A stretch of 64,000 bases of DNA from Sphingobacteriales bacterium (GCA_023251235.1 JAHEZE010000001.1:28350-92349); one strand, 5' to 3'; counted from the stretch's first letter, positions 54,302 to 63,610 are shown. Notes: generated by a model not told the origin, from the sequence alone. Made by a program: numbers and translations.

Positions 54302-54718
54302 ATGAGCAATCAAACATTGACAATGATAAAACCCGACGCAATGAAGAAGGGTTATTCAGGTGGCATTCTGGATATGATAACCAAAGGTGGTTTCCGGATA
54401 GTAGCGTTGAAACAAACAAAACTAACTCCTGAAAAAGCAGGTGAATTTTATGAGGTACATAAAGAAAGACCTTTTTACGGCGAATTAATAGAATATATGA
54501 GTAGCGGACCCATCATTGCCGCAATATTGGAAAAAGAAAATGCAGTAACTGATTTCCGTAAACTGATCGGCGCCACGAACCCTGCTAATGCTGAAGAAGG
54601 CACTATCCGGAAACAATATGCAACTTCTGTTGCTGAAAATGCTGTGCATGGAAGCGACAGTGATGATAATGCAAAAATTGAAAGCGACTTCTTCTTCTCA
54701 GCATTAGAAAGATTTTAA
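54302..54718 (+). CDS. ndk: nucleoside diphosphate kinase
   Basis: 138 residues. [15 protein letters not shown] (P-x-D-A family start), [40 protein letters not shown], and the catalytic His in [13 protein letters not shown]. Balances NTP/NDP pools. Full-length, single-copy type. Divergent from nrnA with 176 nt between starts. Confidence 0.97.
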   Translation: MSNQTLTMIKPDAMKKGYSGGILDMITKGGFRIVALKQTKLTPEKAGEFYEVHKERPFYGELIEYMSSGPIIAAILEKENAVTDFRKLIGATNPANAEEGTIRKQYATSVAENAVHGSDSDDNAKIESDFFFSALERF

Positions 54719-54813
54719 ATTTGTTTAACTGTTGAAATAGCCTGGTGGGAAATGACTGTCTGGTTTATTATTTTTCAAAACTTATTTCTACTGAAACAAC
54801 CTGACTTCTTTCG

Positions 54814-55743
54814 TTAAATTTTTTTTGTTTTATTAGTGAAATCTGATTTCACGGCTTTTACAGTAAAGCCTTCTTTACGCAGTAAGTTGATCACTCCTTT
54901 TTCGCCGGGCAGGTGCCCCGCTCCTACTGCAATGGTTACAGGCCTTTCCTGCATGATCGTCTTAAGCTTTTGCACCCAGTTGCGGTTACGGTTGTAGAGA
55001 AGTATTTCTTCATATGGCGACATGTCATTTTCATTCTTACTGATCTGTTGAGCCAGTTTTTCCAGGTCTTGTTCTTTGTAGGCCTGCATCATTTCTTCAA
55101 ATTCTTTTTCTTCGTTCGATGCACTTCCATCAGTGGTTATATATTTAAGCAATTGTTCTGCCTGTAATTTATAGGGGATGCTGTCGAAGATGCTCATTTG
55201 ATAAGCCATGGTCTCCAATCCGTCAATTCTTTTTTTATTATTCTTAGCTTCCTGCATGATCAATTGTTCCATCGCCACCGGGCTGTTACAGGGCATACTG
55301 GATTCCAGTAGTATTGATGATGCCAGCAACGGTTTATATGTTTCCAATTCTGAAAAAGGCATCATAATGTTTTTATTTTCCATAAATGTTTTCACTTTTA
55401 TGTAATCATCGGCGCTCAGGAGATCAGCAAGAGAAGTATCGTTCCTCATTTTCATATGGCGAAGTGCTCCCAGCATTTCAAAAAGATTATCCATGTCCAG
55501 TTCCAGGTAAATCCTTTCTGAATGTTCAATGGCAGCTTTCAGACTGTCACTTAATGAAGCATCATCTTCACAAAGCATATGAATAGTACCGAATAAGTAA
55601 GAAGGTTTTTCAAGACCATTACCACTGATCTGCCATAATAAACTTTTTTCTAAACCTTGCGGTATGGGCCGCTCAATTTTTTTTGAAGAAGAACAGGCAA
55701 ATGCCAGCAGGGAGAATATAAATGCAAAGCGATAAATTTTCAT
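54814..55743 (-). CDS. TraB/GumN-family lipoprotein
   Basis: 309 residues from the internal ATG 55743 (MKIYRFAFIFSLLAFAC, lipobox Cys17), chosen over an upstream ATG at 55791 that would overlap the ubiD stop and lacks a signal. LWQISGNGLEKPSYLFGTIHML at the start of the mature part and VAVGAGHLPGEKGVINLLRKEGFTV at the end are the two TraB/GumN/TIKI signatures (the first supplying the metal-binding Glu/His region). Members include the metalloprotease-like TIKI proteins and plasmid pheromone shutdown protein TraB. Surface or periplasmic; substrate unknown. Confidence 0.85.
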   Translation of the reverse strand: MKIYRFAFIFSLLAFACSSSKKIERPIPQGLEKSLLWQISGNGLEKPSYLFGTIHMLCEDDASLSDSLKAAIEHSERIYLELDMDNLFEMLGALRHMKMRNDTSLADLLSADDYIKVKTFMENKNIMMPFSELETYKPLLASSILLESSMPCNSPVAMEQLIMQEAKNNKKRIDGLETMAYQMSIFDSIPYKLQAEQLLKYITTDGSASNEEKEFEEMMQAYKEQDLEKLAQQISKNENDMSPYEEILLYNRNRNWVQKLKTIMQERPVTIAVGAGHLPGEKGVINLLRKEGFTVKAVKSDFTNKTKKI

Positions 55744-55765
55744 ACGGGAATGTTTATACTTTTTA

Positions 55766-57700
55766 TCATGATACCACAGCTTCTTCACCATATTGCTGGC
55801 TTTTGAACTTTAATGATGGAGAAGGGATGAAGGCTCCTATACCAAGTTCATTCCATTTTTTATCTACAGCAATTATTGTAGCATCATCTGCTAAAATAAT
55901 ATTGGGCCAGTTACGGTGAAAATCATCAAACTCTTTTGTTTTCCTTGTACCGTCAAAACCCATGCAGGCAGAATATGAGTTATGAGTTATGAGTTGTGAG
56001 TTGTGAGTTGGTTGTCTATAGAGGTGATGGTCCCTTTTGGGATCGAGGTTGTTACAGAATCGCCATAATGCTGTGGACAGATCATTGGCATCTACTGTAT
56101 GCTCAACATATAAAATCATCTTTACTCCTTCCAGCTCCTTTAAAGTACTTAATTGTTCATGCAATTCTTTTATATGCCCTTTCCGGTTTTTCTCTACTGA
56201 AATTATCAGACAAGGAATTTCTTTTTTTAATAAAGATGTATTCACAGCTTTTATTTCAGGGAATTTTTCTATTAAAAAAATTTCTTCAAATTCGCAGCTC
56301 GCAGCTCGCAGCTCGTAGCTTTCATCTTGCTCTTCCGGAAATTTGAAAGTTCCGTCAATGCACATCTTTCCTCCAAACCCCAATTTACTGCAACTATGAT
56401 CCAGCACATCCATAGGGCCTTGGGAAAAATAAATATCAGTGGCTGGATTTAAATTTTTGAAAACATATTTAGCCAGACCCTCATAATGCCGGATTTTTAT
56501 TTCTCCATCTATCAGCACAAGTATTTTATTAAACATCATTTGCCCTGCACCCCACATGGCATTCATTACCTTTTGTCCCTGACCGGCATAATCTTTTTTA
56601 ATTTTTGCAATTACCAGATTATGAAAAACTCCTTCCACGGGCATTTCCATATCAACGATCTCAGGAACTAAAGTCATTTTTATAGGCGCCAGGAAAATTC
56701 TTTCTGTTGCTTTACCCAGCCATGCATCTTCTTGTGGCGGAATACCGACAATAGTGGCCGGATAAACCGGATTTTTTTTATGCGTGATGGCCGTGATATG
56801 AAAACGAGGATACCAGTCTGGCAATGAATAGTACCCGGTATGGTCTCCAAAAGGTCCTTCCCAGATTAGTTCTTCATTGGGATCAACATAGCCCTCAATA
56901 ATAAAATCGGCATCCACCGGCACTTCAATTTCCGGTTGAGTTATACATTTTACCAACTCAATTTTTTTCTTACGAAGAAAACCAGCCAGCATATATTCAT
57001 CCACATTTTCCGGCAAAGGTGCAGTAGCAGAATAAGCATAAACAGGATCGCCGCCGAGAGCTACTGCCACGGGCATTCGTTTGTTCAGTTTTTTATATTC
57101 TGAAAAATGTTTGGCAGAAACTTTATGCTTATGCCAGTGCATACCGGTAAGTGTGGGCCCAAACACCTGCATACGATACATTCCAACATTCCTTGTTCTT
57201 GTATTCGGATCTTTTGTATGAATGATTGGTAAAGTCACAAAAGGCCCTCCATCTTTTGGCCAGCAGGTAATAACCGGAAGTTTAGTAATGTCGGGTTCAC
57301 TCATCACAATTTCCTGGCACTCTCCTCTTCCGATTTTCACTACAGGCATCCAGGAAGCAAACTGGCCCAGCCGTGGCAGTAATTTTAATTTATCCAGTAT
57401 TCCTTCTTTAGGTGCAGACAATAATCTGAACAGGCCTTCAATTTCTTTTGCTACATCATTAAGATGATTTACGCCCAGTGCCATGCACATTCTTCTTTCG
57501 CTGCCATAAGCATTCATCAATACAGGGAATGCATAGCCAGTGTTTTCAAATAAAAGAGCTTTGCCACCACCCGGTTGTTTGCTCATCCTGTCAGTGATTT
57601 CCGCAATCTCCAGTTTGGGATCAACATAAGATTTTATCCGAAGTAATTCTCCTTCTTTTTCCAGTGTATCTATAAAGTGTTGCTGATTTTTATATGCCAT
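55766..57700 (-). CDS. UbiD-family prenyl-FMN-dependent decarboxylase
   Basis: 644 residues. UbiD fold: GEYKKL-like AKHFSEYKKLNKRMPVAVALGGDPVYAYSATAP, and the active-site ELIWEGPFGDHTGYYSLPD (conserved Glu and Asp-His). IRHYEGLAKYVFKNLNP, GTRKTKEFDDFHRNWP near the end. Such enzymes need UbiX-made prenylated FMN, and no ubiX is in the window. The role may be in quinone synthesis or in decarboxylation of an aromatic or unsaturated acid; unsure which. Two translated heptanucleotide repeats are inserted in frame at about residues 460-469 (SYELRAASCE) and 565-576 (THNSQLITHNSY), the latter just before the conserved CMGFDGTRKTKEF. Confidence 0.9.
   Translation of the reverse strand: MAYKNQQHFIDTLEKEGELLRIKSYVDPKLEIAEITDRMSKQPGGGKALLFENTGYAFPVLMNAYGSERRMCMALGVNHLNDVAKEIEGLFRLLSAPKEGILDKLKLLPRLGQFASWMPVVKIGRGECQEIVMSEPDITKLPVITCWPKDGGPFVTLPIIHTKDPNTRTRNVGMYRMQVFGPTLTGMHWHKHKVSAKHFSEYKKLNKRMPVAVALGGDPVYAYSATAPLPENVDEYMLAGFLRKKKIELVKCITQPEIEVPVDADFIIEGYVDPNEELIWEGPFGDHTGYYSLPDWYPRFHITAITHKKNPVYPATIVGIPPQEDAWLGKATERIFLAPIKMTLVPEIVDMEMPVEGVFHNLVIAKIKKDYAGQGQKVMNAMWGAGQMMFNKILVLIDGEIKIRHYEGLAKYVFKNLNPATDIYFSQGPMDVLDHSCSKLGFGGKMCIDGTFKFPEEQDESYELRAASCEFEEIFLIEKFPEIKAVNTSLLKKEIPCLIISVEKNRKGHIKELHEQLSTLKELEGVKMILYVEHTVDANDLSTALWRFCNNLDPKRDHHLYRQPTHNSQLITHNSYSACMGFDGTRKTKEFDDFHRNWPNIILADDATIIAVDKKWNELGIGAFIPSPSLKFKSQQYGEEAVVS
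55974..56008. repeat. in-frame heptanucleotide tandem repeat within ubiD
   Basis: TATGAGT three times, then TGTGAGT twice (five contiguous 7-mers). It is translated (minus strand) as part of THNSQLITHNSY. Confidence 0.8.
56294..56321. repeat. second in-frame heptanucleotide tandem repeat within ubiD
   Basis: GCAGCTC three times, then GTAGCTT (four 7-mers). On the minus strand it encodes part of SYELRAASCE. Degenerate GTAGCT/GCAGCT copies also occur upstream of pyrE (about 8615-8665). Confidence 0.75.
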
Positions 57701-57734
57701 TGTTGAAAATGAAATTCAAAGGTAGAGTGAAGAA

Positions 57735-57776
57735 GACAATAAACAATTGGCAATAAGGAAAAGACAATAAACAAAA
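57735..57776. repeat. heptanucleotide-periodic repeat upstream of ubiD
   Basis: GACAATA, AACAATT, GGCAATA, AGGAAAA, GACAATA, AACAAAA: six contiguous 7-mers (CAAT in four) between the ubiD start and the DUF6089 stop. Confidence 0.6.
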
Positions 57777-57783
57777 ATGCATT

Positions 57784-58650
57784 TTAAAAAGAAACAGCCG
57801 GACAACCGAATTTATTTTTTTTACCTGAAAATCTAAATGAGCCACTACTGCTTCCACCATTCCCAATGCGGTAAGTAATATTAATGCCTGTGAAATAATA
57901 AATATCTTTTTGTTTTGAGCTGCCTCTCTGAGTGTCTTTGACAGGATAAACAGGATTGCCGCCGGCAATTTCATCCTCACGATAGGCAAGATCAACGGCC
58001 AATTGCCCTTTGGCTGCAAGCAGATCATTGTAATCCGCATAGGTTGTACTGACATCATCAAGGTAATCTGTAAAAAGTTTACGAAAACCAATTTCAATAC
58101 CTGCACGAAGATTTTCAGTAATTGAAAATTTTATACCACCGCCAAATGGAATAGCTGGTTGTAAAAGGGAATATTGTTTTTTATCTGCATAAATTCCTTG
58201 GCCTTCCGTGCCTAAAGGCTTTAAAAAATATTTTTTGTTGCTTGTGTCGTAGGTATAAGGATTAAAATGAAACAGAGCAAGGCCGGCAAAAGCATATGGA
58301 GAATATCTTTTTTCATTTAAGTTAAATAAATAGAATTCGCTCACTACACTGAATTCAGTAATGACAGATTCAAATTGCAGATTTCTTTGTTTTAGAAAAT
58401 CTTTATTGTTATAGCGATCATTGCCATCTACCCTTGCATAGGTAAAAGCGCCGCGTAACAATAACTGGTCAAAAAGTTCATAGTGAACAGTGGCGGCAAT
58501 GAAGCCGTTCGTTTGCTTTTCAGCATAAAGCTTATCCAGTAAGTCTCCATTATAATTGGCCAGACCTCCTGCAACACCCAAATGCAGTCTTTGTGACAAC
58601 AAAGTTGTAAATGATAAAAAGAAGAAAAGTAATGAGGCAATGAGTTTCAA
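57784..58650 (-). CDS. DUF6089-like outer-membrane beta-barrel protein
   Basis: 288 residues. Signal peptide MKLIASLLFFFLSFTTLLSQ. Then an alternating-strand beta-barrel: LHLGVAGGLANYNGDLL, LLLRGAFTYARVDGNDRYN, VSEFYLFNL, SPYAFAGLALFHFNPYT, AIPFGGGIKFSITENLRAGIEIGFRKLFTDYLDDVSTTYADY, YFTGINITYRIG. The FRKLFTDYLDDVSTTY segment is typical of the Bacteroidota DUF6089/porin-like family. Function unknown; an outer-membrane location is likely. It ends near the heptad repeat. Confidence 0.85.
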   Translation of the reverse strand: MKLIASLLFFFLSFTTLLSQRLHLGVAGGLANYNGDLLDKLYAEKQTNGFIAATVHYELFDQLLLRGAFTYARVDGNDRYNNKDFLKQRNLQFESVITEFSVVSEFYLFNLNEKRYSPYAFAGLALFHFNPYTYDTSNKKYFLKPLGTEGQGIYADKKQYSLLQPAIPFGGGIKFSITENLRAGIEIGFRKLFTDYLDDVSTTYADYNDLLAAKGQLAVDLAYREDEIAGGNPVYPVKDTQRGSSKQKDIYYFTGINITYRIGNGGSSSGSFRFSGKKNKFGCPAVSF

Positions 58651-58747
58651 TTATTCTTTTTGATTTGAAAGCAAAAATAAGGCCGTTTATTGTAAACAAG
58701 ACTTTTACAATAGCACGAATTTATTTGAATAGAAAAAACAGGATTTA

Positions 58748-59776
58748 TTATTCAGAAAACTGTGAATCTGTGAGTTTGATACCCAGGCCAGGGCCTTCAC
58801 CATAATTTATTTTCCCATAATTATAACTTATTCCTGAGGCGATGTCTTTTGAAAGTAAAAGAGGTCCGTCCAAATCTGCAAAATCAGATAATGGCAATAA
58901 ATGAGCAATAGCAGCAGTTCCGATTGTTGATTCATTCATACAACCGACCATAACTTTCAATCCCAATTCTTTTGCTTTTTTTATCATGTTCCTGGCAGGA
59001 GTAATGCCGCTGCATTTAGTAAGTTTAATATTGATGCCATGAAAGTAACCTTTGCATTTTTCAACATCATTTTCTAAAGCACAACTTTCATCTGCAAATA
59101 AGGGTAATGGAGATTTTTCATAAAGTATCTTCATTCCTTCCCAATTATTTTTTGCCAGTGGCTGTTCTACCAATTCTATTCCCAGTTCTTGCAGTTGTGG
59201 AATTTTTTTCAATGCCTCATTGAGGGTCCATCCTGCATTGGCATCAACCCTGAGAATAGCATTGGTATTTTGCCTGAGTATCTTCACCATTTCAATATCA
59301 TTTTCAGTACCTGCTTTTATTTTATAAACAGGCCATGGTTTCTCTTTTATTTTCCCGATCATTTTTCCGATGGTATCAATTCCAATTGTGTAATCAGTAA
59401 GAGGATTATTAGAAATATCCAATTTCCATAGTTCAAATAATTTTTTGCCTTTCATTTTTCCATAGAGATCCCAGGCAGCAATATCCAGTGCACAAACAAG
59501 AAAAGGATTGTTGGGGATCAGATGATGCAGGTAATGCCAGTATCGCTCCGGATCTGTGAAGGCAAATTTTTCCGCGAACGATTTTTTCTTTTCAAGCTCA
59601 TCAATCATTTGCTCAACAGTAATATTATAATAGGTGATTGCAGGCGCCTCACCATATCCTTTAATTCCAAAATGTTCCAATTCTACAATCAGAGTGGGTT
59701 GATGCGTTTTTGTGCCTCTTGAAATAGTAAACGGGAAACGAAAAGGAAGATTGAAAGACTGTGCAGTTATTTTCAT
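58748..59776 (-). CDS. dipeptide epimerase (enolase superfamily)
   Basis: 342 residues. Enolase-superfamily barrel: YKIKAGTENDIE (Lys-x-Lys acid/base), LRVDANAGW, IELVEQPLAKNNWEGM and LFADESC (Asp, Glu, Asp metal ligands), INIKLTKCSGI (second catalytic Lys), N-terminal FPFTISRGTKTHQPTLIVELE capping domain. The KxK plus DxN and CMNESTIGTAAIAHL arrangement is that of L-Ala-D/L-Glu or related dipeptide epimerases, used in recycling murein peptides. Specificity could be for another dipeptide. Transcribed from a region containing the heptad element at 59814. Confidence 0.9.
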   Translation of the reverse strand: MKITAQSFNLPFRFPFTISRGTKTHQPTLIVELEHFGIKGYGEAPAITYYNITVEQMIDELEKKKSFAEKFAFTDPERYWHYLHHLIPNNPFLVCALDIAAWDLYGKMKGKKLFELWKLDISNNPLTDYTIGIDTIGKMIGKIKEKPWPVYKIKAGTENDIEMVKILRQNTNAILRVDANAGWTLNEALKKIPQLQELGIELVEQPLAKNNWEGMKILYEKSPLPLFADESCALENDVEKCKGYFHGINIKLTKCSGITPARNMIKKAKELGLKVMVGCMNESTIGTAAIAHLLPLSDFADLDGPLLLSKDIASGISYNYGKINYGEGPGLGIKLTDSQFSE

Positions 59777-59813
59777 AGCACAAATTTGCAGGAAACAAAT
59801 AAAGAAAAATAAT

Positions 59814-59896
59814 CAATATTCAACACTCAATGTTTAATTTTCAATTATTGGATGCCCTTGCATTGAACATTGTTTGTTGAGTATTGAGCATTGTGC
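59814..59896. repeat. inverted heptanucleotide-periodic repeat
   Basis: Left arm CAATATT, CAACACT, CAATGTT, TAATTTT, CAATTAT; right arm has TTG at 59863, 59870, 59877, 59884 and 59891, all 7 nt apart. Close relative of 36381-36452. Lies between the epimerase start and the malQ stop. Confidence 0.7.
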
Positions 59897-59912
59897 ATTT
59901 AATTGGGAGATA

Positions 59913-62603
59913 TCATCTGCCAGATAACTCAACATAATCCCGAAGCTCTTCATTAAACTCTTTTTCCCTTAGAAGATCCTCGAGAAATAGATGCATTCTG
60001 TATTTCCAATGATTGTTGGGATCAGCAGGAACATTAATACGTTCTTCATGGGGATTTTCTTTACGCAGCTTTACACTCATACCCAGAATATCCTGAAGTT
60101 GGAAGATACTCCACATTGCCGGCGAATGAAGATGCTGAAGAACGATGGCCCGGTTTATCCAAGGTTCACAATAATAAGGAGGATCGCCTTTCTGCCCCAT
60201 CACATGATGATAAAAGGAAGTAATTTTTATTTTGTCTTCCTCCCACCAGCCCCGAATAGTACTCATGTCATGAGTAGATGGTGTTATTACCGATAAATAA
60301 GGCGCATCATTAGGATGAAAAAAATCAGTTCCCGGTTTTTTAGGCATTCTTTGAATTTCAAGTCCGAGTATTCCTAATTGTTGCATTACTTCCGGTACGC
60401 AATGAGGAACCATACCAAGATCTTCACCACAGATCAGCATATTGGTGGCCCGTTTCAGGTAAGGAAGTTTATGCATGGCTTCTTTCATCCAGAAATCATC
60501 CTGTCTCCTGTAGAAATAATCTATATAAAGTATTTTCAGTTTCTGCTGATAATCCTGATCGAGATGCCTGAATGAAAGTGTTTTTTCCATTGAAATCCGG
60601 AAATGAAACTTCTCACCCTGAGTACCCTCTTCTTCAAAAAGAATTACATTGGAAATAAGATCAAAAATCCCAGATTTTAATTTAATATTTACTTCATTGC
60701 TTTCAATGCTTTCAAAATATTTTTCAACATTACGTTGTGTGCTAAATTCCGGTTTTAAATCATAAGAAGCGAAATCATTGGTATTGACAAATTCCTCTTT
60801 CACTTTTCCGGATAGATTGCCGAATATTTCCCCGATCACATCATCTGTTATATACGGTTGGCAATACCGGCGATTTTCAAACCAGATTCCTCTCTCTCCG
60901 AATTCAAGAATAGAAACCGGAATAGCAGGAACAAAATGACCCATGATTCCTTCTACTGCATGTTCCGGAATACTCCAGATACGGAAAAAACCCAATATAT
61001 GATCAATACGGAAGGCATCGAAGTAATTACTCAACTGTTCAAATCTCTTTTTCCACCAATCAAAATGATCCTCCTGCATTTTTTTCCAGTTGTAAGTAGG
61101 AAAACCCCAATTCTGGCCTTTTATAGCAAAATCATCAGGAGGGGCGCCAGCCTGCCATTTCATATTGTATAATTCCGGATCTACCCAGGTATCGCAACCA
61201 AACCGGTAAACACCAATAGGTAAATCCCCTTTCAGTATCACCCCTTTTTTATGAGCATAATCAACCGCTTCTTTTAATTGCAGATGTAGATGAAACTGTA
61301 TGAAATAATGAAATGCTATTTCCCTGTGTGCCACAGAATTTTTTGATGAAAGCTTTTCAATTTGTTTTTTATTGTAATCAGAATGAGATTCCCAGGTGCT
61401 GTAATCAGAACTACCATGTTGATCTCTTAAAAAACAAAATGCAGCATATGATAAAAGCCAGTGTTTATTTTTATTGTAAAAATCTTTATAGTCATCTGTA
61501 TCAAAAAAATCATCTTCCGTTTCATCATAAATTTCTTTAAGAGCAGCCAGTTTATTTTCCATCACTTCTACATAGTCAGAATCGGCCAGCGAGTTAAGTT
61601 GTTTCTGTTTATCAGAAAGAGCCCTGATTTTTGAGATATGTTTTTTGCCAGCAACTTTTTCCAGGTTGATATAAATCGGGTGCAGTGCAAATGCTGAAAT
61701 GGCAGCATAAGGATAGGAATCAGCCCAACCATGGGTGGCCGTGCTGTCATTTACCGGAAGTATCTGTATCAGTTTAAGACCGGTTGTTTTTGCCCAGTCT
61801 GCTAATAATTTCAGATCAGTGAATTCACCTATTCCAAAACTCTTTTTACTGCGCAGACTGAAAACCGGAATGGCTACTCCGGCGCCCTTCCAGGTATTGT
61901 TTGGAAAATGAACAAATCCATCATGAAGTATAGTGAGTTTCTTTTTTGCAGCGTCGCTGTAAAGAATCCTGTTACCCCCATCTTCAAAACGGATGAACTT
62001 TTTTTCTGGTTTATTATAAATACCATATTTATAGGCAACCGGGAAATTTTCATTTGACAGGTCTAACTTGAGGGTCCACCAGTTTTTTTCTTTACTCAGT
62101 AATAGCGGTTTCTCAGTTGCCCATTTTCCCATCGCCTCCACATTACCTGCCATGCATATTATCTCATCCTTTTTCAGTAAAGGAAACTTAACTTTAAAAA
62201 TATGGGTGTACTTTTTAAGCTCTTTTCCGGATGCTTTCGATACCCTGTTCTTCAATAAAACATTATTGAATGGGGTTGTATAAAACGCATTTTCATATTC
62301 CCCTGCATGATTCCAGATATCAATTACCAGGATTTCTTTTACACCATGTTTAAGGATTTCAATATTTCTGTCATTACCCTGCTCAGGAATGATTTCTCCA
62401 TTTTCATTTTTCAGGATGTACTTATAATGAAAGCCGGCAGCTTTTTCTTTGTCAATTTTTAAATTCACAAACCAGAATTCCTCATTCATGTAAGTCATTG
62501 GAATAGCATTCTTAATGAGGTCTGTGCCAAGTTCACCATTAGTACTGATCCACAAACTCTGGCCAAATGATGTATTGAAACGTAAATAAAATTGTATCCG
62601 CAT
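59913..62603 (-). CDS. malQ: 4-alpha-glucanotransferase with two CBM20 starch-binding modules
   Basis: 896 residues. Residues 1-~110 (MRIQFYLRFNTSFGQSLWIS) and about 130-235 (IFKVKFPLLKKDEIICMAGN, MGKWATEKPLLLSKEKNWW) are CBM20-like modules. About 245-890 is GH77: GIGEFTDLKLLADWAKTTGLKLIQILPVND, then FRIDHILGFFRIWSIP (catalytic Asp), ICGEDLGMVP (acid/base Glu), PSTHDMSTIRGWW (His-Asp). Disproportionates maltodextrins in the cytosol, important for maltodextrin and glycogen use; the long CBM20-containing form is common in Bacteroidota and in plant DPE2. No other glycogen gene is nearby. Confidence 0.95.
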   Translation of the reverse strand: MRIQFYLRFNTSFGQSLWISTNGELGTDLIKNAIPMTYMNEEFWFVNLKIDKEKAAGFHYKYILKNENGEIIPEQGNDRNIEILKHGVKEILVIDIWNHAGEYENAFYTTPFNNVLLKNRVSKASGKELKKYTHIFKVKFPLLKKDEIICMAGNVEAMGKWATEKPLLLSKEKNWWTLKLDLSNENFPVAYKYGIYNKPEKKFIRFEDGGNRILYSDAAKKKLTILHDGFVHFPNNTWKGAGVAIPVFSLRSKKSFGIGEFTDLKLLADWAKTTGLKLIQILPVNDSTATHGWADSYPYAAISAFALHPIYINLEKVAGKKHISKIRALSDKQKQLNSLADSDYVEVMENKLAALKEIYDETEDDFFDTDDYKDFYNKNKHWLLSYAAFCFLRDQHGSSDYSTWESHSDYNKKQIEKLSSKNSVAHREIAFHYFIQFHLHLQLKEAVDYAHKKGVILKGDLPIGVYRFGCDTWVDPELYNMKWQAGAPPDDFAIKGQNWGFPTYNWKKMQEDHFDWWKKRFEQLSNYFDAFRIDHILGFFRIWSIPEHAVEGIMGHFVPAIPVSILEFGERGIWFENRRYCQPYITDDVIGEIFGNLSGKVKEEFVNTNDFASYDLKPEFSTQRNVEKYFESIESNEVNIKLKSGIFDLISNVILFEEEGTQGEKFHFRISMEKTLSFRHLDQDYQQKLKILYIDYFYRRQDDFWMKEAMHKLPYLKRATNMLICGEDLGMVPHCVPEVMQQLGILGLEIQRMPKKPGTDFFHPNDAPYLSVITPSTHDMSTIRGWWEEDKIKITSFYHHVMGQKGDPPYYCEPWINRAIVLQHLHSPAMWSIFQLQDILGMSVKLRKENPHEERINVPADPNNHWKYRMHLFLEDLLREKEFNEELRDYVELSGR

Positions 62604-62774
62604 AGTTAGTTGGTCGGTGAATAAAACTCAAATAACCCGGCGGGGTCATTCGGCCTAAAGCTAATTAATTAAACTGTGTATTTTTAACACATTCGACGAA
62701 AATAATGAAAAACTTAATTTGAATAATCTATTTTCAGATATTGTGCTTGAGCAACGGGTTTAAAAACAAATATC

Positions 62775-63311
62775 ATGCAATCATCTTTTGTAAACTGGAA
62801 TCGGCTTTTCCTTTTTTGCCTGGGTTTATTTCTGGCCAGTTCCTTTGCTATGAAATGGATGGAAACTGATTTTATTTATAACAATGAACCAATTTCCATT
62901 TTCGGATTGGAATTATTTTATCCCAAAGAGAAAATAATCTCAATATTTTCCGGGATTAATGATAAGGTAAAAACTGCTCTTGGATATCATTTATACTTTG
63001 ACTTTATTTTTATGGCAGGTGTATACCCGGGCATCGCTTGTCTGTGCATGATGGCAACTCAAAAAGTGAAAAAGAAATGGTTGATGAGAGCTTTATTTAC
63101 ACTGGCTTTTCTTCAATTAATTGCTTGGGCCTTTGACATTATTGAAAATTATCACCTGCTGAAATGGTTGAAAAACCCTGTTATCGGCGATGAGTTTGGC
63201 TTTTATCATTCAGTTGTGTACAGTAAATGGGTAATTGCTTTACTTGGAGTATTAACGGCAATAGGTACTTATTTGATCGTAATTTTCAGAAAGAAAAATC
63301 TCAAATCTTAA
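62775..63311 (+). CDS. four-helix membrane protein of unknown function
   Basis: 178 residues. Hydrophobic segments at about 9-27 (RLFLFCLGLFLASSFAMKW), 73-95 (LYFDFIFMAGVYPGIACLCMM), 105-123 (ALFTLAFLQLIAWAFDIIEN) and 151-172 (KWVIALLGVLTAIGTYLIVIFR), with a Lys-rich last loop and tail. No enzymatic motif is recognised. Probably an inner-membrane protein. A short palindrome (CTCCTAAGGAG) follows the stop and may contribute to termination. Confidence 0.72.
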   Translation: MQSSFVNWNRLFLFCLGLFLASSFAMKWMETDFIYNNEPISIFGLELFYPKEKIISIFSGINDKVKTALGYHLYFDFIFMAGVYPGIACLCMMATQKVKKKWLMRALFTLAFLQLIAWAFDIIENYHLLKWLKNPVIGDEFGFYHSVVYSKWVIALLGVLTAIGTYLIVIFRKKNLKS

Positions 63312-63388
63312 TTCCTCCTAAGGAGTTCCTTCGGAATAAAATCAAAAATTGCTCACTCTCCCCTATTTTTGCGACAAATCTTTAAAAC

Positions 63389-63544
63389 ATGGAGCAACAA
63401 AATAAATCTACAGGTATTTGGTGGTTAATATTCCTTGCATCTGCCGCCGCCCTTGGCTATGCCATTTACAGTCATTGGGAATGGCTCACACTTCTTCTAC
63501 CTTTTGTTACTACCTCTTTTGTAAAGGCTTTAAAGATTATTTAA
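63389..63544 (+). CDS. 51-residue membrane protein
   Basis: ATG 63389 to TAA 63544: MEQQNKSTGIWWLIFLASA then ALGYAIYSHWEWLTLLLPFV and a short basic end (KALKII). One long or two short hydrophobic helices, Trp-rich. A -7-like TATTTTTG (63364-63371) lies 17 nt upstream of the ATG, and a hairpin terminator (63574-63602) follows 29 nt after the stop, so the unit promoter-ORF-terminator is complete. No homologue is recognised, and it is too short for routine ORF calling. Confidence 0.65.
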   Translation: MEQQNKSTGIWWLIFLASAAALGYAIYSHWEWLTLLLPFVTTSFVKALKII

Positions 63545-63573
63545 AAAAAATATTTTTTAGCCAATATATTTTA

Positions 63574-63602
63574 AAAATGCCCCGCCTTTGGCAGGGCATT
63601 TT
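63574..63602. terminator. bidirectional rho-independent terminator
   Basis: AAAATGCCC pairs with GGGCATTTT, with an inner GCC/GGC pair around TTT. T-runs follow on both sides. It ends the 51-residue ORF (plus strand) and the 66-residue gene (minus strand) that converge on it. Confidence 0.8.
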
Positions 63603-63610
63603 CATTTTCA

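Noticed and set aside
55744..55791. Upstream start of the GumN-like gene
   Set aside because: Would overlap the ubiD stop and precede the natural lipoprotein signal with a charged segment.
56294..56321. CRISPR-like array from repeats in ubiD and intergenic regions
   Set aside because: Units are 7 nt with no spacers and no cas genes; these are tandem micro-repeats, not CRISPR.
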